Source: Alphaproteobacteria bacterium (GTDB lineage Bacteria > Pseudomonadota > Alphaproteobacteria > ATCC43930 > CGMCC-115725). Taken from it: a stretch of DNA of 6,035 nt. Positions 4,631 through 6,035 of this stretch are shown in pieces; position 1 is the first letter of the stretch, and every line of letters starts with the position of its first letter. Under the pieces are notes generated by a model. It worked only from the letters and a program-made list of their open reading frames with translations. It was not told where the DNA came from and did not search any database. A program made the translations under genes and the position numbers. The stretch is taken from the NCBI GenBank assembly GCA_030039775.1, contig JASHUX010000247.1:1-6035 (forward strand). The letters run 5' to 3'.

Positions 4631-6035
4631 TCAGAACGTGACTTTGACCCCGGCGTAAAACGCGCGTCCGGGCGCCGGCGTGAACGTGCGCGGGTCGGTC
4701 AGGTTGAAACTCGGCGGCAGCCCGTCGAGCTGCGTGAAGGTGCCGTAGGTGTAATAGCGCGCGCCGAACAGATTATCGACTTCGCCGAACAGCGAGACGC
4801 GGTCCAGGATGCGATACGACGTATGCAGGTCGACCGTCACATAGGCGGGCATTTGCGGCTCTTGATTCGATTCGTCGCCCACGAGGTATTGGCTCGAGAC
4901 GAAGCGCATGTCGGTGCCGACTTTCCATTGCGGCGTAACGGCATATTCAGCGTTCAGCACCAGCCGATGCGCCGGCATCATCGGGATGCGATCGCCGGGA
5001 TGAATGTAGATCAGCCCGCTAGCGTCCGCGGCCGGGCTGTTCGACGACAATGCAATGTTTTCCTGGAAGGTGGCATCGAGATAGCTGCAGTTCGCCGAAA
5101 GGAGCCAGCGATCCCAATGCCACGCGAGACTCGCTTCAATACCCTGCCGCTGCGTCAGGCCGACATTGGAAAAGTAGCCGAACCCGTTGATCGCGGTGCC
5201 CAGCAGCAAAATGTCGTTGTTGCTGTCGGTCCGGTAGGCGCCGAGATGCCACAGGAATTGGCCGGGCACCGCCGCCGTCTCGAAATGGCCGCGCGCGCCG
5301 AACTCGATGGTCTGCGATACCACCTGCTTCAACGGCGGATCGGCGACCAGAAACGCGTCAAGAAGACAAGGAGTGGCCGGATTGGAGCATGACAGCTCGG
5401 CCGGCGTCGGCGCCCGGTTCGCCTCCGACCAGCCGCCGTACAGCGTCACATTATCCGTGACTTTGTAGGTCAGGCCGGCGCCGGGATTGAAGTGGGCGTA
5501 GCTATGGGTGCCGGTGAGCAGCGGCGCTTGCCCTGACAGATCCGTCAGGCCGATCTCGGCGAAGTTGAACCGGCCGCTGGCGGTGACGGCGAGACGCGGC
5601 GTCACGCTGAGCGTGTCGGTGGCATAGACGCCGTAATAAGTATTGGTCCCCGAAACGTCGACCGGCTGTTCGATCGGCGGCGACGCGGTCGGGCTCAAGC
5701 CTTGGTCGATGACGACGTCGGAGGGGGTGACATAAAGGCTGGGTTCCAACGCGCCGAGTACGCCCTGGGCTGTGTAGGTGGTGACGCTGTGGTCGAACGT
5801 GGCGCCGACCACAAAATTGTTCGGATGGCCCCAGATCGGGTTGGTGAATTTGCTCTGAAGCCCTACCCCGACCGTATTGGTGTCGGTGGTGCTGTAATCG
5901 GTCTCACCGTAGGCATCGGCCGCGGTCACCGGAATCGCGCTCGTCGGCACTTGGTTGCCGTGCGAATCGTAGAGCACGTCGGCCGGATAGAGATCGCTGC
6001 CTTCAAGGCAGAAAAACCCGGCGTTGTTGGTGCAG
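4631..6035 (-). CDS. TonB-dependent outer-membrane receptor, C-terminal barrel (5' end outside window)
   Basis: The reading frame is open from the right edge of the window to TGA at 4633-4631, giving 467 codons of a TonB-dependent receptor. These 22-strand outer-membrane barrels import siderophores, cobalamin or other large ligands using energy from TonB-ExbBD. The visible part is barrel: alternating amphipathic strands such as YGVYATDTLSVTPRLAVTAS, the motif LYGGWSEANRAPTPAEL, and the last strands with LFGEVDNLFGARYY. It ends in FYAGVKVTF, with the C-terminal Phe expected for BAM-dependent assembly. Pairs of cysteines (CTNNAGFFC near the window edge and CSNPATPC) probably lie in extracellular loops and may form disulfides. 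The GTG at 5977-5975 is internal, since coding continues upstream without a break. The plug domain, TonB box and signal peptide lie outside, so the substrate cannot be assigned. Confidence 0.92.
   Translation of the reverse strand, partial: CTNNAGFFCLEGSDLYPADVLYDSHGNQVPTSAIPVTAADAYGETDYSTTDTNTVGVGLQSKFTNPIWGHPNNFVVGATFDHSVTTYTAQGVLGALEPSLYVTPSDVVIDQGLSPTASPPIEQPVDVSGTNTYYGVYATDTLSVTPRLAVTASGRFNFAEIGLTDLSGQAPLLTGTHSYAHFNPGAGLTYKVTDNVTLYGGWSEANRAPTPAELSCSNPATPCLLDAFLVADPPLKQVVSQTIEFGARGHFETAAVPGQFLWHLGAYRTDSNNDILLLGTAINGFGYFSNVGLTQRQGIEASLAWHWDRWLLSANCSYLDATFQENIALSSNSPAADASGLIYIHPGDRIPMMPAHRLVLNAEYAVTPQWKVGTDMRFVSSQYLVGDESNQEPQMPAYVTVDLHTSYRILDRVSLFGEVDNLFGARYYTYGTFTQLDGLPPSFNLTDPRTFTPAPGRAFYAGVKVTF

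Noticed and set aside
4823..5392. + strand frame of 189 codons inside the TonB-dependent receptor
   Set aside because: It is the shadow of the receptor; its product shows no family features, and the - strand reading has clear barrel motifs.
5975..5977. GTG as start codon of the TonB-dependent receptor
   Set aside because: The frame continues upstream to the window edge with receptor-like sequence, and a complete receptor needs a plug domain, so this GTG is an internal valine.

Overview
This looks like a chromosomal segment from a GC-rich alphaproteobacterium, probably Rhizobiales-like. The lineage is inferred from gene content, GC-rich codon use and the efp–IMPase–MotA/OmpA neighbourhood; I cannot name a genus. 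No mobile element, tRNA, rRNA or CRISPR array is visible.

Layout, left to right. Positions 1-149 are the 3' end of efp (elongation factor P), followed after 17 nt by a complete inositol-monophosphatase-family gene (suhB type, 167-970). After a 97-nt gap comes a compact three-gene + strand cassette. It consists of a secreted protein with a charged helix, a Pro-rich stretch and an OmpA-like C-terminus (1068-2147); a four-TM MotA/TolQ/ExbB-type channel protein with a long coiled-coil tail (2164-3312); and a one-TM MotB-type protein with a long periplasmic coiled coil and an intact OmpA-like peptidoglycan-binding domain (3329-4378). Both internal gaps are 16 nt, so the three are very probably co-transcribed.

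The right part lies on the - strand and converges on the cassette. A 3'-terminal portion (467 codons) of a TonB-dependent outer-membrane receptor runs off the right edge (4631-6035). It is followed by hairpin/T-rich sequence and then by a 20-codon gene for an Ala/Lys-only basic peptide (4447-4509) with its own Shine-Dalgarno and a strong intrinsic terminator (4384-4425).

How the genes work together: the channel protein and its MotB-like partner have the hallmarks of an ion-driven inner-membrane motor of the MotAB/TolQR/ExbBD/ZorAB superfamily: conserved channel helices, a membrane-embedded Asp, and a peptidoglycan anchor. No flagellar, Tol-Pal, Ton or Zorya partner genes are present. The first cassette gene could be a dedicated periplasmic partner, because its OmpA-like domain has lost the usual peptidoglycan-binding Asp. 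This non-flagellar, coiled-coil-rich motor cassette is the most interesting system in the window; its job cannot be read from the sequence.
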